Numbered from the stretch's first letter, positions 13,294 through 24,744 are shown. The stretch: 39,724 bases of DNA from Acanthamoeba sp. SK_2022b (GCA_027943245.1 JANDJZ010000429.1:1-39724), one strand, 5' to 3'. A program made the numbers and translations. The notes: generated from the letters alone by a model not told the origin.

Positions 13294-14162
13294 ATGGCGA
13301 AGGCGGTAACGATTCAGACCTCGATCGGCGACGTCACGTTCGAGCTGTACTGGAACCATGCGCCTAAGACATGCCACAATTTTTACGAGCTCGCCAAGCG
13401 AGGCTACTACGACAACACTATTTTTCACCGCATAATCAAGGTACCGTGCCCAACCTCGCGCCCGATCGCTGGCACGTTGCAGTACCTCAGACCCTCTTTC
13501 CCTTCTCTCTCAGGATTTCATGTGCCAGGGCGGAGATCCCACCGGCACTGGAAGGGGTGGTGAGTCCATCTATGGGTACGCGTCCGCCAAACTAGAACGT
13601 TCCCCACCTTTTCTTGTTGCTCATACTTCTGCTTATCTTGCCTCTGAGCAGTGGCAAGTTCGAGGATGAGATCACGAGGGAGCTGAAGCACACCGGAGCG
13701 GGCATCCTATCGATGGCCAACGCGGGGAAGAACACCAACGGCAGCCAATTTTTCATCACTCTGGCTCCGTGCCCGTGGTGCGTACCTGCTCGCCACAACA
13801 CCGTTTGTCTCGTATCTTCATCTCTTGCGAGGGACCGATAAAGCGGAGGCTACTTCTTCTGACGCATACTCGTGCGTTCTACGGCAGGCTCGACGGTAAG
13901 CACACAATCTTTGGTCGCGTGTCGAACGGCATGCAGGTCGTGAAGCGAATGGGGAACGTGGCGACGGATTCTAGCGACAGGTAACAGCATCTGCGCACTT
14001 AATCACGTACGTGATGTACGTGCGCGCCTGATCTTGCTGACCCTTTACGCAAATCGTGTCAGACCTTTGGAGCCGCTGAGGATCTCCAAAGCGCACGCGC
14101 ACGAAGGCGAGTTTAAGCCCCCGGCCACAACTTCCATCAACAGCATGGTTCTCTTCCAGTAG
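13294..14162 (+). CDS. Cyclophilin-type peptidyl-prolyl isomerase, PPIL1-like
   Basis: Five exons are read: 13294-13440, 13514-13575, 13652-13777, 13888-13980 and 14063-14162. They give a single-domain cyclophilin of about 175 residues. It begins [20 protein letters not shown] and contains the active-site segment [20 protein letters not shown]. It continues with [40 protein letters not shown] and [18 protein letters not shown]. The compact form without signal peptide and the [11 protein letters not shown] loop match PPIL1, a spliceosome-associated cyclophilin in other eukaryotes. A spliceosomal role is inferred from family only. The C-terminus extends a little beyond the usual end ([23 protein letters not shown] 14160-14162). 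The active-site Arg and the substrate-binding Gln-Phe-Phe are present. Confidence 0.92.
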
Positions 14163-14365
14163 AACAGAAGCCTCAAAATGAACCAAATCATCGGGTATGG
14201 GTGAGCATTTTTCTTTCCCGTGTATGGGTGGCCTACCCTGAGAGCCGCTGGTGGTAGGATCAGAGTGAGCAGAATTCTGAGCCATGAGAACACTCTGTGG
14301 GCCAGCATGAAGGTCTGGTCATGTGGACAAGCTTCCACACAACACCATAAGTTACGGGTGGATGG

Positions 14366-14371
14366 TTTATT
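14366..14371 (-). terminator. AATAAA polyadenylation-like signal
   Basis: AATAAA on the minus strand lies about 17 nt after the TGA of the TCAIM-like gene. Position and sequence fit a canonical poly(A) signal. Confidence 0.45.
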
Positions 14372-14387
14372 GCCTGTTGTGCAGGCC

Positions 14388-17164
14388 TCACTCTCCGGTG
14401 AAGTTGTACGGCAGTCGCAGGTCTCCGTAGTCGTCAATGCCAAAGCGATTCGATCCGATGATCGAGAGCCTGCGGCACACTTGCGTTTAGCGATTGTACG
14501 CGGTGAGGAGGAAAAATAAAGCAATGAGAAGGGAGGACATGCCGTTGCATCAGCGGGGCCAGGTCGTTGGCGTGCTTGCGGAGGCTGAAGCAGAACTCGG
14601 TCATGTCCTCTCGCGTTATGGTGTCGTCCTGCACCAGATCCAGCAGTCGCAGGCGTCGTTTCGTCAAAATTCTGTGAAGAGACGTCGTGGTTAGCACCGC
14701 GCATCACCGTTTGTACGCACGTGTGTGCAGAGGGGTGAATGAGGCACCGTAGTTGCGTTTCTCGCTCACGGAGCTCGGCGGTGAAGGAGTTCTGGTGGGC
14801 GACCTTCGCGCCCTCCCGCTTGATCCAGTCAATCAACTGATGCGCTTGGGCGGTCGTCGAAATCGAGAGCAGGCCCACAGCAGGATCCACCGACAATATT
14901 TTCCCATCCAGCTTCTTGGCCTCTTTCACCTGCGTACACGCCGACAATGCACAAAAGACGACGCGCGTTTGTGATGGTGTGCTTGGCAGCAACGAAGCCA
15001 CTGTGTGGTGGAGAGGGGCACTACGATGATGGAGATGTTGCTGTGCAGGTTCTCGTTCTCTTCCCACAAAAGCCTCCGCTTGCCCTCAACCTGGACTCGG
15101 CCAGTGAGCCGCTCCTGCTTCTCTATACACTCCTCGGTCTCGGCGTTCATCCTTGATTGAGTGGCCAAGCGGACATCGAGAAATTATTCTCTTAATTAAT
15201 GTTTAAATCATAACGGCGCAATTAAACGAACATGACTAAAAATAAGAAACAAAACTAATAAAGATGCTACATACGTACCTGTCTAAAAACTGCACATACT
15301 CCTCAACGTCGACGGTCGAGTAGTCGGCGCACATCAGCTTGAACCCGAACTTATCCGCCAGCTCGGCCTCCTTGCGCTTCATCAACTTCAGGTACCGTTG
15401 CCTGCCGTGTTGGAGCAGAGTGAATTGATGACAGTACGAGCGTAGAAATGCATCAGCTTCAATAGACTCTACCTGTCGTAAACGAGATTCACGTCGACGG
15501 CGTTGAGCACCTTGTACCACACCTCTTGCGGGTCGAGCGAATTGAGGAATATCCTTCCGAACACGTCGTCATACATGTTCACGCTTTTGCCTTGACACAA
15601 CAATACCAATAAGGCGCCACACATCACTGAGCACCATTCGTACACGGATGTGCACGAATAGGAATGGGGAGAGATATGGCCTACTCTGCCCTGGCGCGTC
15701 CTGTCCCACCGGCGCCGAGACGCCAGCGGAGAAGCAGATGGTGCAGTTATTCAACTCCTTTCCCTGTATGTTGAGGTTCTCGACACCTGCCACAATAGGA
15801 GACATAACCACGAGACGCAGCGCGCAGCGGTCGGTACCGGTCGAGTGGGGGACCTTGAGCAGGGACTGCAGCAGCTCCAGCTGTCGCCTCGGATCGTTCA
15901 TCTCCTGGCGGCCGAAGGTTACCCGCAGACCTCGCTGCATGGTCATGAGGAGATATCTGGCGCGTTTCCGAGCACCGAGTAAGGCCCGGAAGAGGAAGTG
16001 GGGGCGCAGCAGGGGAGAGCAAGCCAAAGCGAGAGCCATGTGTGACGGTACTTGTGCATGCCCACGTCTCGCTCAACCATGCGCAGGTCTTCTTGCTTCT
16101 TCATGGCGATGTTGTAGTACTGGGCCAGGAAGTCCTTCACCTCGCGGATGCTGGGTATCCCTGAACCGCTGCGTCCTGCGGAGAGTAGTTGTCTCAGCCA
16201 CGTGCGTGTGTAGCGTGTGTTTGTTAGCACAGTACTGTGGGGCTCGCTGATGTTGCCTTCTTCGTCGATCAGGAAGCCTGTGAAGTCGAATCCCTCTTCA
16301 TCAGAGATGATGCCGCACTTGTGGAACAGCATGTATAGCTGCTGCCGCAGGGCGTCCTCCTGCATTCAATGAACGGCAGGTCAAAGCTATCAGCCCATCA
16401 TCAAACCACCTCTCTCTGAGTGTGTGGAGATCACCTAACCTTTCCCTTCTTGGAGTGGTGCAGGGACGTGTGGAGCACCATCGCCACACGCTTGAGCGGG
16501 ATGATGTGAGGTGCCTTCTCCTTCTCGACCAACGATGAGCGCGGCAGGATGGTCCCGCTCCCAGGTGCCTTGTTTTCACCTGCGCCCGATATCTCGTCGG
16601 CCGAGGGCAGCAGGTAGAAAGACAGACTATATGATGTGTCTGTAGTGGCCGTTGCTGTCTGCGGCTTCTTCATGTCGTCCAGGAAGGCCATCAACGACTG
16701 CAGCGACTTTCCGTTGACCTCCTGCCTCTCCCGCTCGGTGAGTGATTCCATAGCGCACGCTCTCCGCGGACACGCACCTGCTCCTTTGGGTAGTCAGAGA
16801 AGAGGTCCGGGTGCACAAGCAGGTACAGTCGATTGAGGAGCGTCTTGATGGGCGTCGACTTGGGCGCCTCTGTTGCTTCTCTGCTGTTGCCCTCGCCATC
16901 GGCGGACCGGCGTCGCCACGCCGAAGTGGAGAAAAATCTGACCAGCTTTGAGACGGCATAGTGGCGAGGGGCGAGTGTCCCGGCGCTCACCTGCCGCCTC
17001 GTGTGCAGCCACAGAGGCGCCCAAATACCCAGAAATCCCGAACCTAGTGCTGAATTTGTGAATTCAGCAGATCTAGCTGTGGATAGTATGGTGCCGGTAA
17101 TGGTGGAGCGTCGCGCTGACGCCACGCCCCTCCATGGGCCTCCTGCCGCACCGAATGCCTTCAT
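14388..17164 (-). CDS. TCAIM-like mitochondrial protein (J-like N-terminus plus coiled coil)
   Basis: The start at 17164 yields a basic, Ser/Arg-rich N-terminus (GGPWRGVASARRSTITGTIL) suitable as a mitochondrial presequence. A segment like the N-terminal domain of T-cell activation inhibitor, mitochondrial follows: LLNRLYLLVHPDLFSDYP joined to NGKSLQSLMAFLDDMK. Next come a beta-rich part (SYSLSFYLLP ... IIPLKRVAMVLHTSL), FHKCGIISDEEGFDFTG, REVKDFLAQYYNIAMKKQED and FGFKLMCADYSTVDVEEYVQ. A coiled-coil exon (NAETEECIEKQERLTGRVQV) and LDGKILSVDPAVGLLSIS precede the end at NRFGIDDYGDLRLPYNFTGE (TGA 14388-14390). The exons join in frame. Assignment to the TCAIM family (DUF4460/DUF4461) rests on the VHPDLF motif and overall pattern. 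The molecular role is not established; the family name reflects vertebrate phenotype. Confidence 0.7.
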
Positions 17165-17379
17165 CGTGTTGGTTTCTCGTGCATTTTCCTTCTCATTTTC
17201 TTTATGCAGAATGAGGGGTCGTTTACGGCTGTTTGAGGCATCGCAACAGACGAGCCATACAACCGAAGTGGAAAGTTGGCCACCCAGAACTCAGGTGTTC
17301 CTCTCGCCTTTGTCCTCTTGAGAAAGAAAAACCTCTCTTGTAGGGAGTTCTGACCAGTGGAGTGCATGCGTATAGGCCC
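17165..17379. promoter_or_regulatory. Divergent promoter region (TCAIM-like / vWA)
   Basis: The two start codons face outward over 215 bp. T/C-rich stretches occur at 17180-17215. The vWA gene could instead start at an in-frame ATG at 17362. No defined motif is seen. Confidence 0.4.
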
Positions 17380-18266
17380 ATGAACAACAACACAGCGAAG
17401 AGGCCGGAGGACGGGAAAGCAAAGGAGAAGCTGGAAGGGGCGGTGGAGGGCAAGACGGGAACGGTGCCTCCGCCACCGAAGCGTCATTTCACACTGCTTA
17501 TCGACAAGAGCGGAAGTATGACCACACGCGACTGCCCCAACGGACGAAGTCGGTGGGAGCTGGCCAAGGACGCTGCCAAGGCCTTCGCCCAGGTCTGCTG
17601 CTCTTTCGACGTCGACCAAAAGGTCGACGTCTTCTTCTTTGGTACCGTAGGCGTTTCTTCGACCCTCCTGGTGTGTGCAGACGCTGACGAGGCGCTGCAG
17701 GGAGCCGAGGGAAGGACGAGCACATGGTGGTGAGGTCCGGGAACGACATCGAAGCCCGGTTTGCGCGAGGACCAACCGAGGGCACCTACCTCGCCGGCTG
17801 CCTTCAAAAGGCCATAGAACTTGTGCCCTACGATCAGCTGGTGCGTGGCCCGTGTTTTAACTGCAATGCGACAGACTGCCTGCGCCGCTCGGCCTGACTT
17901 ATATACAACAGCACACCATATTGGTGATCACCGATGGCGAGGCGAGCGACAAGGGACCCTTGGAGAAGGTTCTGGTCGAAGCATCGCACAAGATCCCCCG
18001 GGACGAGTGCCTCGCCGTCTCCTTCATCCAGGTGGGGCAGGACAAAGGAGCCAGGCGATTCCTCAAGATGCTGGACGACGACCTCACCGGCTGTAAGTTC
18101 GACATCGTTGACACCAAGGCACGCCCACGCCTCCACTGCCGCTGCTCTAAACCACTGGCTCATCTATTTCTCGACTCGCCCGCCTCCCCACGCCACCACG
18201 CAGAGCTGCGATGAGGTGGCCCAGATTGGCTTGATTGAAACGCTGCGGCAGGCCATCACCGACTGA
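17380..18266 (+). CDS. von Willebrand factor A domain protein
   Basis: Exons are read as 17380-17641, 17701-17840, 17912-18118 and 18204-18266. After a Lys/Pro-rich N-terminus, the vWA fold starts RHFTLLIDKSGSMTTRD, with the MIDAS metal site DxSxS. It continues with WELAKDAAKAFAQVCCSFDV, KVDVFFF, FARGPTEGTYLAGCLQKAIE, HTILVITDGEASD, DECLAVSFIQVGQDKGARRF and FDIVDTKSCDEVAQIGLIET, ending TGA 18264-18266. No transmembrane segment or signal peptide is visible, so it is probably cytosolic. Partners are unknown. The last intron (18119-18203) starts with GC instead of GT. Skipping it is required to keep the frame and to produce a family-like C-terminus. An upstream in-frame ATG at 17362 is possible. 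Confidence 0.82.
18119..18203 (+). other. GC-AG intron in the vWA gene
   Basis: The exon ends ACCAAG and is followed by GCACGC; the intron ends CACGCAG. No GT donor nearby gives an open join. Removing exactly 18119-18203 gives DTK/SCDEVAQIGL in frame. The exon side AAG matches the strong donor context usual for GC-AG introns. Confidence 0.6.
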
Positions 18267-18439
18267 AGGAAAGTGCAGGACAAGCGTGAGAGCTTGCGGT
18301 TGTCCACGCGCACACCGATAAAGTTTTCTCTATTTGGAGTCTTGCGCGGGTCAAAGGAAGGCGAGGACAAACGAGGACACCTATGACAAGAACCCTCTCT
18401 CCTCCGCTGCCGACGTGTGTAGTTATTCCACACCGCGGC
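18267..18439. other. Tail-to-tail spacer, no gene seen
   Basis: This 173 bp stretch separates the vWA stop from the stop of the LicD/glycosyltransferase gene and presumably contains both 3' UTRs. A GATAAAG at about 18317 is the only poly(A)-like motif. Confidence 0.5.
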
Positions 18440-20908
18440 TTAGGCGTAGTCGTTGTTGTTGATGGGCGCGTAGCCGATGTTCTTCTTCTTGTGCTGGAGG
18501 ACGAAGTAGGTCGTCAGGCCGCCCACCACAACCAGGGCCACGCTGCCGCCCACGCCCACACCGATGCCGAGCTTGGCGATCATCGAGTAGTCATCCTCTG
18601 CAGAGGGAGGCCCACCACCATTGTGAGCCGACTTAACCAGCCAACAACAATGCAAGCGGGGAGGGACCGCGTACCGGGAACCTTGTAGTGCGGGTAGTTG
18701 GGATACCTGGGATAACTCGGGTAGTAGGGGGGCGCGTTGGGGGAGATGGCGTCGGGCATCAGCTCGGGACGGTTCCACTGGATAAGCTCCGAACTGAGCG
18801 TGTGGCGGTACGATTGCGTTGAAAAGAGGGTGAGTGGCTCTCGAGAATGGAGAGGGACATCCAGGGGGGTGGGGGCGACGTACGCGAAGTGGTTCGGGGG
18901 CTTGATGGAGACGGGCTCCGACTTGACGGTGGAGAAGTGCGCCCAATCCGCCTCGGAGATGAAGGCGGGACGGTCGACCTTCTCAACCTGGACGTCGTAG
19001 TCCTTGAAGTCGAACTCCCACGTGTTGTGGTGGCGCACGTAGACGTGCTTGCCGTCCACGTTGTTCATCACGTACACGCTGCGTGGGGCAGCAGATGAGC
19101 CCGGTTAGCTTCGCCCGGGGACGGGGGGCTGGGGAGGGGGGGGGCTGTACCTGGCGCCCTTGTTGAGGGCAAACTCGGCAAAGGCGTAGTCCTCGGCCAT
19201 CGAGTTGTCGGGATACCTGATGCCGCTGTCGAACAGGCTCTGTGGCAGGGCACACACGGGGAGTGGGTCAGTCGAGACACCACGGAGGAGGGGGAGGAGC
19301 AGGCGGCCGGATTGGTTGTTAATGGGGGGGGGTATACCTTGCGGTAGACGAAAGTGCCAAAGTGGGGTCCCCACGAGGAGGAGCGCTTGACGACGTAGAA
19401 GGTCTGGGTGGGGAGGATGTAGTAGTAGTGGTGCTCCAGCACGGTCATGTCGACCTCGCCGCGGATGATGGGGGCCACCTGGGCGGAGATGCGGTGCTCG
19501 CGGAAGTAGTCGTCGTCGTCCCAGTGGACCACGATCTCGCCGCGCGCGTTCTCGACGGCGATGTTGCGCTTGACGCCGATCGAGCGACGCTCGGTGAGGT
19601 GGATGTAGCGCACGTTGGGGGCAGACAGCGCGGCGACCATGTCGGGGTTCTCAGTCTGCGACACGCGGCCGTCGTCGACGATCACGATCTCGATGTTGGG
19701 GTAGTCCTGCCTCTGGATGAGCTCGATGGCCTTGGACAGGAACTGCGAACGCTCGTAGGTAGGGATGATCACGCTGACCAGCGGGTGCTCGGCTGCACAA
19801 GCGAACGACAACACGTGCATGCACACACGCACAGCGTGGTTAGAGTGCTGCCGCGTCGGGGAGGGGGGCGAAGCTAAGACGGGAGGCATCAAATTCTCGT
19901 ACTCTTCATGCCGTCGTGGGGAGTGACGTAGGCCATGTGGGTCCACGAGAAGGCCTTCTGGTTGGGCGCGTCGAGCTCGCTGCCGTACTGGCCCACGAGG
20001 AACGCCTTGGTGTCGGCGGGCACGCGGATCGTCTCGCCGTGGAACGAGGCCTATGTCGCGCACGAATCAGCGACCGTTGCTGTTTGTGGTTGTTGTTGTT
20101 GTTGTTGTGTGTTGTGAAGCGTGTGTTGTGTTGTCGGTGGAGTGGCGGGAAAGGTACGAGCTTGGTGGGGAAGACGGTGGCGATGGCGGGCTGGTAGGAC
20201 AGCCACGGGTGAACGAGACGCTGGCCATCCTCGGAGCGGGAATAGACGAAGAGGTTGACGGAGGCCGACACCTCACCCTCAATGACGATCGAGACCTTCA
20301 GGTGGTTCACGTCCTCAGTGCCCTGCACGAGGTAGTTGCTGCCCGTCTCCAGGTCGGCGACCAACACCTGAAATAAGCAAAAAAAAAAAGGCATCAATAA
20401 GCTGGTTGGTCGGGAAGCTATTGCATGACGTCAGCACAATTAATGACGAGACAACCATAGGCCTGTTATTGAAAAAAGACAGACATCTTTCTTTGATGTC
20501 GGGGATTGATTCAGAAACTAATTGGGGGATTGATTCGGATTGATTAGTTTGGGCACGTAAAGTAAGAACGGGTTAGGGTACCTGCCGGGCGAGGGCAAAG
20601 TTGGAAGCCTCGATGGCGAGGTCGACGGAGTGCGCGTGATGGGGCACGGAGGCGGCGTGGCGCCAAACGCCCTCGAGGGTGCGGCCAGTGGCAAAGTAGC
20701 ACACGCCGGCACCCTCAAGTCGCTCGTGGATGGTGGCAACGAGGCGGACCAGGGCCTGGACGCGGTTCAGCTGTCGTTCGCCGCCGTAGGGACCGGGGCG
20801 TGAGATTTCATGGACGAGACGCTCATCGCTCCTGCACGATGGCGCAGCCGAGGCCGCGATGGCCAGGGCGAAGAGTACGACGCCCAACAGTACAAAGAAT
20901 CGATTCAT
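18440..20908 (-). CDS. Membrane-anchored LicD-like / family 2 glycosyltransferase fusion
   Basis: The start at 20908 gives a signal peptide (FFVLLGVVLFALAIAASAAP). A LicD/fukutin-like nucleotidyltransferase-fold region follows (VATIHERLEGAGVCYFATGR, TLEGVWRHAASVPH). Its C-terminal part includes WLSYQPAIATVF and GETIRVPADTKAFLVGQYG. The usual metal-binding WDDDID stretch is replaced by HHAHSVD. A GT2 domain then begins HPLVSVIIPTYERSQFLSKA and has YPNIEIVIVDDGR and, at about 19507-19527, HWDDDDYF for nucleotide-sugar/metal binding. After a Pro/Tyr-rich stalk (YYPSYPRYPNYPHYK), a single transmembrane helix (IGVGVGGSVALVVVGGLTTY) and a short basic tail (HKKKNIGYAPINNNDYA) reach TAA 18440-18442. 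The predicted topology is type I, with both domains luminal or extracellular. Donor and acceptor are unknown. The LicD half may be non-catalytic. Confidence 0.8.
20085..20113 (+). repeat. Short GTT-rich tract in an intron
   Basis: About eight GTT units followed by GTGTGTTGTG sit in an intron of the LicD/GT2 gene. The sequence would encode Gln/Asn-rich protein on the minus strand, but splicing removes it. Confidence 0.6.
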
Positions 20909-21112
20909 CACTCCTCCTATCTTTCTCTCCTCCGTGTTTTTCCTTCCGAAGCACAATCCAGGTCTTGGCGCAGCAAGCTTCGAAGGAAAGAGAAGAGTAA
21001 AACGAATACGACAACAAAAAGAAAAAGAAGCGGAGAGCTTGCGGTGAAAGAAGAGTGCCTCGAAACTTCCCTCTCGCGATTGCTGAAATTACGTGACAAT
21101 AAAATTTAACAA

Positions 21113-21118
21113 TTTATT
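21113..21118 (-). terminator. AATAAA polyadenylation-like signal
   Basis: AATAAA on the minus strand starts a few nt after the TAG of the F-box/DnaJ gene (21124-21126). It is unusually close to the stop codon but canonical in sequence. Confidence 0.4.
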
Positions 21119-21123
21119 GTTCG

Positions 21124-24100
21124 CTACTGTTGGTGGCATTTGACGCTCTCGGCGTCATTCTTGTCTTCCTCTTGCCTCTTCCTCTTTTCGGCCTTTCGTC
21201 TCGCTCTGGCCTCGTCCCCGTTTCGGTGATGATGGTGGCCGCCGCCGGCGCGGTGGTCGTTGTCGGGCAGGGGCGCCGGTTTGGCCGGGGCCTTGGTCGC
21301 GAACACAGGCACCACGCTTCGGCCGGCAATGACCGCTTCTATGGGCTCCCTTGGCTGCAGAAGGGCCAAGTCCTCCACCACCCGCGCAAAGACCTAGCAA
21401 CGCCGATGTCAAGCGAGACTGATCAGCAAGGCCGCCACTGTGCTCCGGTAGGCGCGGTGGTGTGAAGGGGGCGAGCCGTTACCTTCTTTTTCTCTTCTGA
21501 TTTGGCGATGTCGTCGCGCGTGGGAAAGACAACGTTGAAGATGATATGCAAGTCGCCCAGCTTGGGCTTCGGGGCCGAACTGTAGGCTGGGGTCTTGGAC
21601 AGCACAGGCATTCCCTCGCCCTGAAAGTGTGTTGTGTTGTGTTGTGTGGGAGAGAGAAGGCCACTCGTCGGTTAAGGCGTTTGCTGTAGCTCCTCACACC
21701 TAGTACAGGCCAGAAGGCAGGTCCCTAGTAGAGAGACGTACCCTAATGACGACCATGTCGCCGGTCTTGATGATGCCTGCATAGGAGCCATACTCGTGGG
21801 GTCGAACCAAGAGGACACGGTTGTCCATGTGAATGATAGGGAAGGCCGCCCCCGTGAGCGCTTCGTGGAGGGTCAGGTGCTGTGTGTAGAGAAGATCGTT
21901 CGACGTTCCAATGCGCTGGAAGGGCTTGCCGTCCTCCTTTTTCTCTGCACAACGAAAGTGACCGTGAGGCAACGCTCAGTGCAGCAGAAAGGGCGCAATG
22001 GGGGTCATTACCAGCGATTGTGAAGATCACATCCCCCGCTCTGCTGCCCGGCTGCAAAGCGAGAACAAGAGAGAAAGAAGGTAAGAAGTGACGCAGCAGT
22101 GATATAATGATGATGATGATGGTAGATGAACGGAACGGTGCGTTTACCTTGGCGTCGGACATGCCCGGGAAGACCAGTCGCTGGCCAAGAGCCATTCCTC
22201 GTTCGATCTTGACCTCGAGTATTTCTGGCCGGTAGACGACCGCCCGACCAGCACAGAGAGGGCACCTGGCGGGGAGGAGGTGAATGGGGATGCGATGGAT
22301 GATGATAACAGATGCTGGTGCTCAACATCGTTGATGCTCACGTACCGATCACAGATCTTGAGTGTATAGCCTCGGGTGTTGCACTTGTGGCAGGCGCTCA
22401 CCAACTGCTGGAACAGGGGCGGCGTGATCTTGGTGGTGCTGTAGTTGAGAACCAACGAGAAGCGCATTAACCAGGAAGGAGCCAAGCCACAGCGGGGAGG
22501 AGGAGGAAGAAAATGAGATTACGTTTTGGTGCCGATGCCGTTGCACTCGGTGCACTCCTCCGCCGCGCCCTCGGTCATGCCGCCAGCACTGCGGAACGAA
22601 TGATCATCAGGCACCAATCAGGACTGCCGGCCAATAGGAAAAGAGAGCTTACCCTCCGCACATGGTGCAGACCACGTGGCGCGTGATCTTCATTTTTCTC
22701 ACGCGCCCATTGTAAAGCTCCTCGAGCGAGCACGGCAAAGAGTGCACGAGGTCCTCCTCCTTTGGCAGCGCCTGCATCAGCTTCCTCTCATATTTTTTCT
22801 GTGGTGTGCGCGACAAAGAAAAAGAAAAGGTGAGCGAGGACCAATTCGGGCTGTTTGTCCTTATAGCGAGCCACAGCCACAACTGTACTAAAAAAGCGCC
22901 CACTCCGGAAAAGGCCGTCTTTTATCAGCGATTGGGTGGAGCTACGAATAACTACATATAAAAAAAAATATCTCCAGGCGTGCTGATTGTCAGGCGGAGG
23001 TACCTTGGCGAAGTAGAGGTTCTTCCAACGGCCGTGGATCTTGAGGGGAGGCTTGGACAGGACGACCTGCTTCCGCAGCAGCGGGTTGACTACGGTGGGG
23101 CTGTTAGCATTTGTGTGGATCGGGAAGGGAGGCGCAATGGCCATACCGGTCTCCACCTTCCGTTTGGTATCAAAAAAGAGGCTCCTGAAAATGTCTTGCG
23201 TGTCGTCTGGCCTGGAGGACTTGCGCGTGTCGTTCTTGTCTAGCGCGACCGCGAGGTGCGGGCTGATCGTCACCACCATCTCGTCGTCGTCCGCTTCGCC
23301 CATTACGGGCGACCCAAATGCCTCATCGGCAGTCGCCGACAGTCTGCCGCGCTTCTCTCGCTTCTCCTTGCCCTTCTCCACGCTGTCGACCCTCGCGCCT
23401 GCGGCTTCCCTGCTGCTCATAACCTCATCGACCTTCCTCTTACGCGAGCCGTTGGCCTGCGCGGTGGTGGCGACGAGTCGCGGGTGCGGTACGGCGAAGG
23501 TGTGACCCGTGGACGCGCTTTTGCTCTTCTTGACATCATGCTGCTCGGGGCCGTCCGTCCCCGCGTCGGCCAACGAGTCCTTCCTTGGCACGCGGCCAGC
23601 CGTCGCCAGCACGCTCGTCTCCCACGGCCACGCGGCTCGGTAGTGTTCCTTCCACAACATGTCTGCCAAGGCGGAGGCGGGAAACGTTAGATTGGTTCTG
23701 CTCGCCTCCGCAGACGTAGAACCACGTTGCCACAAATAAACAGCCGAGGCCAAAATAGCAACAGGAAGAGATGAGGGAAAGCTGCGCGCACATATACGCC
23801 TCACCAATGCAAAGACGAGATCGATCGCCAGCGATAAAGAACAAGCACGGATCGAGCGTGTTTTGTACACCAAAAACAGAAAATAAATAAATAAATAAAT
23901 AAAATAAGATCGAAATGGCAAGCATTGGGGCGTACTGTCGCAGGCGAGGCGCTGCCATTCAGAGCAAACGAGACCTACATTGCAGAGCACTTGAGGGGGC
24001 AGGAAAGCAAAAATCTTGATCCACATCTCGTCGCTCATGAGGCCGGTCGTGAGATGGTGCGATGCCGAGGAGCCCGAGAAGGAACGGTAGTGGGATGAGC

Positions 24101-24212
24101 TCATAGGTTTAGAAGGGGAAGTAGAGGTTGCAGAATTGTTGGCTGCACTCTTGAGCAGGTCGAAATCGGGCGCTTCGTCGACGTCATTGCTCAACAATTT
24201 GTGTATCTCCAT
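21124..24212 (-). CDS. F-box / DnaJ zinc-finger and C-terminal domain fusion, no J domain
   Basis: The start at 24212 is followed by a Ser-rich leader and an F-box (GLMSDEMWIKIFAFLPPQVL, CNVGLVCSEWQRLACDS), then LWKEHYRAAWPWETSV and a long charged, basic linker. The second half is the substrate-binding core of a type I (class A) Hsp40. It opens KYERKLMQALPKEEDLVHSL, then PCSLEELYNGRVRKMKITRH. Four Cys motifs follow: CTMCGGAG, CTECNGIG, CHKCNTRG and CPLCAGRA. It continues with IERGMALGQRLVFPGMSDAK, GDVIFTIA, LTLHEALTGAAFPIIHMDNR and KLGDLHIIFNVVFPTRDD. The tail is His/Arg/Lys-rich (TAG 21124-21126). No HPD-bearing J domain occurs anywhere, so Hsp70 ATPase stimulation is not expected. By family knowledge the F-box would bind Skp1 and the DnaJ core would bind unfolded clients, suggesting a misfolded-protein ubiquitin adaptor. 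That combined role is inference. Confidence 0.85.
23878..23906 (+). repeat. (AAAT)n microsatellite in an intron
   Basis: About six AAAT/AATA units lie in the long second-region intron of the F-box/DnaJ gene, in an AT-rich context unlike the exons. Confidence 0.8.
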
Positions 24213-24744
24213 CTGTTTCTATTCGTTTCTCCCTCGGCCAAATGCGCTCGCGTGAGGCTATGCTCTACGCTTCGTGTCAGCCTGGTGCGGAGGAGCAAGG
24301 GGCAGCACGTGCAGTCGGTGTTGGTTGCGCTTCGTAACGTTGGGGTTCCGGAATCCAAATGAATCGAGATCGCAAATGAGATGATCTGGTCCAAGAGTTA
24401 ATGAGCCTTGTTGGTACCCCAACAATAACAAGAAGAAAGAAATGGGGGCCTGAGATGTTGCCGATGCTGAGCGAGAAGTTTGATTCACTTGGCTACGTAG
24501 CCACCTATGCGCATACTGGTGGGTGGCGGAAAAAAATTCCGCAGGCAGCACCCCTTTGGCGGGCGAACTGTCTTTTTCCGGTTTCCGATCCCTTGAAAAG
24601 GCTCCCATTGGCGATAACGATATTCTCCGATTCTCCACCGGGCAAACTTTCAATGCGCTGGTTGGCCGGTGCCAAATTTCCTCCGCGGCTGTCCGTCGGG
24701 TGTTACGGACCGTGGCATTGCGCGTACAGGAAGCAGAGAAGCAA
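24213..24744. promoter_or_regulatory. Spacer: 5' region of the F-box/DnaJ gene and 3' region of the RCC1 gene
   Basis: The 532 bp contain long open frames on both strands (24258-24653 minus, 24401-24778 plus). These have no recognisable family motifs, overlap each other, and the plus one runs into the RCC1 gene end. I therefore do not call them genes. The region presumably holds a promoter and a 3' UTR. Confidence 0.4.
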
